Virus record (IMG/VR): IMGVR_UViG_3300027782_000230
Location: 1 to 32,679 of that record
DNA length: 32,679 bases
DNA from: a virus
Strand: one strand, 5' to 3'
The notes under the pieces were generated by a model that worked only from the letters and a program-made list of their open reading frames with translations, made no database searches and was not told where the DNA came from. Of this stretch, positions 30,193 through 32,679 are shown in pieces (position 1 is the stretch's first letter; the number at the start of each line of letters is the position of its first letter). A program made the translations under genes and the position numbers.

Positions 30193-32679
30193 ATCCAAAT
30201 CAATTTGTCGCTCGTAAAGGTATTATATCTTTAGGAAGCGTAACATTCCCCTTAATACAGAAAAATAGTAACTATAACATAGGCTTTGATGACTATGGTA
30301 TTGAGTATACTGGCGGTACTTATACCGCAACATTACCATCACCTGCTAATATAACAGGAAAAATTTATTTTATTAAAAATTCAGGTAATGGTGTCATTAC
30401 TGTTGATACTAGCGCGGGGTTAATTGATGGTCAATCTTCTATAACATTAGGCCAATATGGTTCATTACAAGTTGAAAGTAATGGAACAAATTATATTATT
30501 TCAGGGGTAGATGGTACTTCAGGTACTTCAGGAAGCTCAGGTTCAAGTGGTTCTTCAGGTTCTTCAGGAACATCTGGTTCAAGTGGAACAAGTGGTTCAT
30601 CAGGAAGCTCAGGTTCATCAGGAACGTCAGGTTCAAGTGGTTCTTCAGGAACATCAGGTTCTTCAGGAACTAGTGGTAGCTCAGGTTCTTCAGGAACATC
30701 AGGAAGCAGTGGTAGCTCAGGTTCAAGTGGAACAAGTGGTTCTTCAGGAACTAGCGGTTCTTCAGGTTCTTCAGGAACAAGTGGTTCTTCAGGAACTAGC
30801 GGTAGCTCAGGTTCTTCAGGAACATCAGGAACATCAGGTTCAAGTGGAACATCAGGTTCTTCAGGAACTAGCGGTTCTTCAGGAACTAGCGGTAGCTCAG
30901 GTTCTTCAGGAACTAGTGGTAGCTCAGGTTCTTCAGGAACATCAGGAAGCAGTGGTAGCTCAGGTTCAAGTGGAACAAGTGGTTCATCAGGAACTAGCGG
31001 TTCTTCAGGTTCATCAGGAACAAGTGGTTCTTCAGGAACTAGCGGTAGCTCAGGTTCTTCAGGAACATCAGGAACATCAGGTTCAAGTGGAACAAGTGGT
31101 TCATCAGGAACTAGCGGTTCTTCAGGAACTAGCGGTAGCTCAGGTTCTTCAGGAACATCAGGTTCAAGTGGAACAAGTGGTTCTTCAGGAACTAGCGGTA
31201 GCTCAGGTTCATCAGGAAGTTCAGGAACATCAGGTTCAAGTGGTACAAGTGGTTCATCAGGAACTAGCGGTAGCTCAGGTTCAAGTGGTACAAGTGGTTC
31301 ATCAGGAACTAGCGGTTCAAGTGGTTCTTCAGGTTCTTCGGGAACATCAGGTTCAAGTGGTACAAGTGGTTCTTCAGGAACTAGCGGTAGCTCAGGTTCA
31401 AGTGGTTCTTCAGGTTCTTCAGGAACATCAGGTTCAAGTGGTACTTCAGGTTCTTCAGGAACATCAGGTTCAAGTGGTTCTTCAGGAACTAGCGGTAGCT
31501 CAGGTTCATCAGGAAGTTCAGGAACATCAGGTTCAAGTGGTTCTTCAGGAACATCAGGTTCAAGTGGTACAAGTGGTACAAGTGGTTCATCAGGAACTAG
31601 TGGTAGCTCAGGTTCATCAGGAAGTTCAGGAACATCAGGTTCAAGTGGTACAAGTGGCTCTTCAGGAACATCGGGAAGTAGCGGAACATCAGGTTCTTCA
31701 GGTTCTTCAGGTTCTTCAGGAACATCAGGCTCAAGTGGTACTTCAGGGTTAAGTGGAGTAAATGGGACATCAGGTTCATCAGGAACTAGCGGTAGCTCAG
31801 GTTCAAGTGGTTCTTCAGGAACTAGCGGTTCAAGTGGTACTTCAGGTTCAAGTGGAACAAGTGGTTCTTCAGGAACTAGCGGTAGCTCAGGTTCATCAGG
31901 AAGTTCAGGAACATCAGGTTCAAGTGGTACAAGTGGTTCATCAGGAACTAGCGGTAGCTCAGGTTCATCAGGAACTAGCGGTTCAAGTGGTTCTTCAGGT
32001 TCTTCGGGAACATCAGGTTCAAGTGGTACTTCAGGTTCATCAGGAACTAGCGGTAGCTCAGGTTCAAGTGGTTCTTCAGGAACATCAGGTTCAAGTGGTA
32101 CAAGTGGTTCATCAGGAACTAGTGGTAGCTCAGGTTCAAGTGGTACAAGTGGTTCATCAGGAACTAGCGGTAGTTCAGGTTCAAGTGGTTCTTCAGGAAC
32201 ATCAGGTTCAAGTGGTACTTCAGGTTCTTCAGGAAGTTCAGGAACATCAGGTTCAAGTGGTACTTCAGGTTCTTCAGGAACTAGCGGTAGCTCAGGTTCA
32301 TCAGGAAGTTCAGGAACATCAGGTTCAAGTGGAACAAGCGGTTCTTCAGGAACTAGCGGTAGCTCAGGTTCAAGTGGTTCTTCAGGAACATCTGGTTCAA
32401 GTGGTACTTCAGGTTCTTCAGGAACTAGCGGTAGCTCAGGTTCTTCAGGAACTAGCGGTAGCTCAGGTTCTTCAGGTTCTTCGGGAACATCAGGTTCAAG
32501 TGGTTCTTCAGGAACTAGTGGAAGCTCAGGAACATCAGGTTCAAGTGGTACGAGTGGTTCATCAGGAACTAGCGGTAGTTCAGGTTCAAGTGGTTCTTCA
32601 GGAACATCAGGTTCAAGTGGTACTTCAGGTTCTTCAGGAAGTTCAGGAACATCAGGTTCAAGTGGTACTTCAGGTTCTT
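30183..32679 (+). CDS. Second Gly-X-Y (collagen-like) tail-fibre protein, 3'-truncated by window edge
   Basis: At least 832 codons; the frame is open to the window end with no visible stop. Residues 1-107 form a fibre N-terminal domain (MAINPNQFVARKGIISLGSV..., then YTATLPSPANITGKIYFIKN and TVDTSAGLIDGQSS), the latter resembling a beta-rich module common in phage tail fibres in which TLP, IKN-x-G and TIDG-type motifs recur. From residue 108 it is Gly-X-Y: GVD then GTS and GSS, more than 240 triplets, almost free of Asp and proline, with one odd GLS-GVN near 31746. The start ATG follows AAAAAGAAATAAAAA; the A-rich context and lack of Shine-Dalgarno are like the other genes. The C-terminal tip is outside the window. 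Role inferred: a second long fibre, of a different type or a paralogue of the 20457 product. Confidence 0.85.
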   Translation, partial: MAINPNQFVARKGIISLGSVTFPLIQKNSNYNIGFDDYGIEYTGGTYTATLPSPANITGKIYFIKNSGNGVITVDTSAGLIDGQSSITLGQYGSLQVESNGTNYIISGVDGTSGTSGSSGSSGSSGSSGTSGSSGTSGSSGSSGSSGTSGSSGSSGTSGSSGTSGSSGSSGTSGSSGSSGSSGTSGSSGTSGSSGSSGTSGSSGTSGSSGSSGTSGTSGSSGTSGSSGTSGSSGTSGSSGSSGTSGSSGSSGTSGSSGSSGSSGTSGSSGTSGSSGSSGTSGSSGTSGSSGSSGTSGTSGSSGTSGSSGTSGSSGTSGSSGSSGTSGSSGTSGSSGTSGSSGSSGSSGTSGSSGTSGSSGTSGSSGSSGTSGSSGTSGSSGSSGSSGTSGSSGTSGSSGTSGSSGSSGSSGSSGTSGSSGTSGSSGTSGSSGSSGTSGSSGSSGSSGTSGSSGSSGTSGSSGTSGTSGSSGTSGSSGSSGSSGTSGSSGTSGSSGTSGSSGTSGSSGSSGSSGTSGSSGTSGLSGVNGTSGSSGTSGSSGSSGSSGTSGSSGTSGSSGTSGSSGTSGSSGSSGSSGTSGSSGTSGSSGTSGSSGSSGTSGSSGSSGSSGTSGSSGTSGSSGTSGSSGSSGSSGTSGSSGTSGSSGTSGSSGSSGTSGSSGTSGSSGSSGSSGTSGSSGTSGSSGSSGTSGSSGTSGSSGTSGSSGSSGSSGTSGSSGTSGSSGTSGSSGSSGSSGTSGSSGTSGSSGTSGSSGSSGTSGSSGSSGSSGTSGSSGSSGTSGSSGTSGSSGTSGSSGTSGSSGSSGSSGTSGSSGTSGSSGSSGTSGSSGTSGS
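30504..32679 (+). repeat. Gly-X-Y triplet block of the second fibre (runs off the window)
   Basis: At least 241 consecutive 9-bp triplets, nearly all GSS or GTS. It includes near-identical internal copies, for example about 30665-30850 and 30908-31093, offset 243 bp (27 triplets), differing by eye at two synonymous Ser codons (TCT/TCA). Confidence 0.9.

Noticed and set aside
30511-31752. Open frame of about 413 codons inside the second triplet block
   Set aside because: Same by-product of the repeat; the real frame starts at ATG 30183 with a normal fibre N-terminal domain and continues past the window end.

Overview
The window looks like the late (virion) region of a tailed, contractile-tail phage genome with T4-like baseplate genes. 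It is AT-rich and every supported gene is on the + strand. It opens with the 3' part of a class I ribonucleotide reductase large-subunit gene, closed by a strong intrinsic terminator. Two recognisable baseplate wedge genes follow (gp25/GPW family, then gp6/baseplate-J family). A host in the Bacteroidota is inferred from two things: a virion protein built of SprB-type repeats, the module of flavobacterial gliding adhesins, and A-rich start-codon contexts that lack a clear Shine-Dalgarno sequence. Neither is proof.

Layout: (1) 1-1520 RNR large subunit C-terminus, terminator 1530-1562. (2) 1604-3918 gp25-like and gp6-like baseplate proteins. (3) 4011-12963 a 1780-aa structural protein with a carboxypeptidase-regulatory-like N-terminus and an unusual hydrophobic multi-segment region, then three structural proteins, the last with a PKD-like fold. 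(4) 12987-16873 a 302-aa protein and a 992-aa tail protein carrying a short motif like phage tail protein I. (5) 16873-20427 an SprB-repeat protein, a 111-aa protein and a protein with a Pro/Thr linker. (6) 20457-28847 a 2796-aa fibre, 2277 residues of which are uninterrupted Gly-X-Y triplets (759 triplets in two blocks) made almost only of Gly, Thr, Ser and Asp, with no proline in the triplets. (7) 28900-30012 a protein with a Pro/Thr linker and a C-terminal L-type (legume-lectin-like) domain. (8) 30183 to the window end, a second Gly-X-Y fibre that is cut by the window edge and has no visible stop.

Genes within 4011-12963 and 12987-19346 are joined by short stop/start overlaps (TAATG, ATGA), suggesting translationally coupled operons. 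A TATTTAT-containing motif recurs upstream of several first genes and may be the late promoter. Two hairpins with the same 8-nt loop flank the lectin gene.

Functionally, regions 2-4 would build the baseplate and lower tail. Regions 5-8 look like a modular set of host-recognition fibres and adhesins that use three kinds of extended spacer (SprB/Ig-like repeats, Pro/Thr linkers, proline-free collagen-like triplets) to present different tip domains. The proline-free collagen-like stalks, with nested internal duplications, are the most unusual element. I saw no tRNA, CRISPR array, insertion sequence or integrase.
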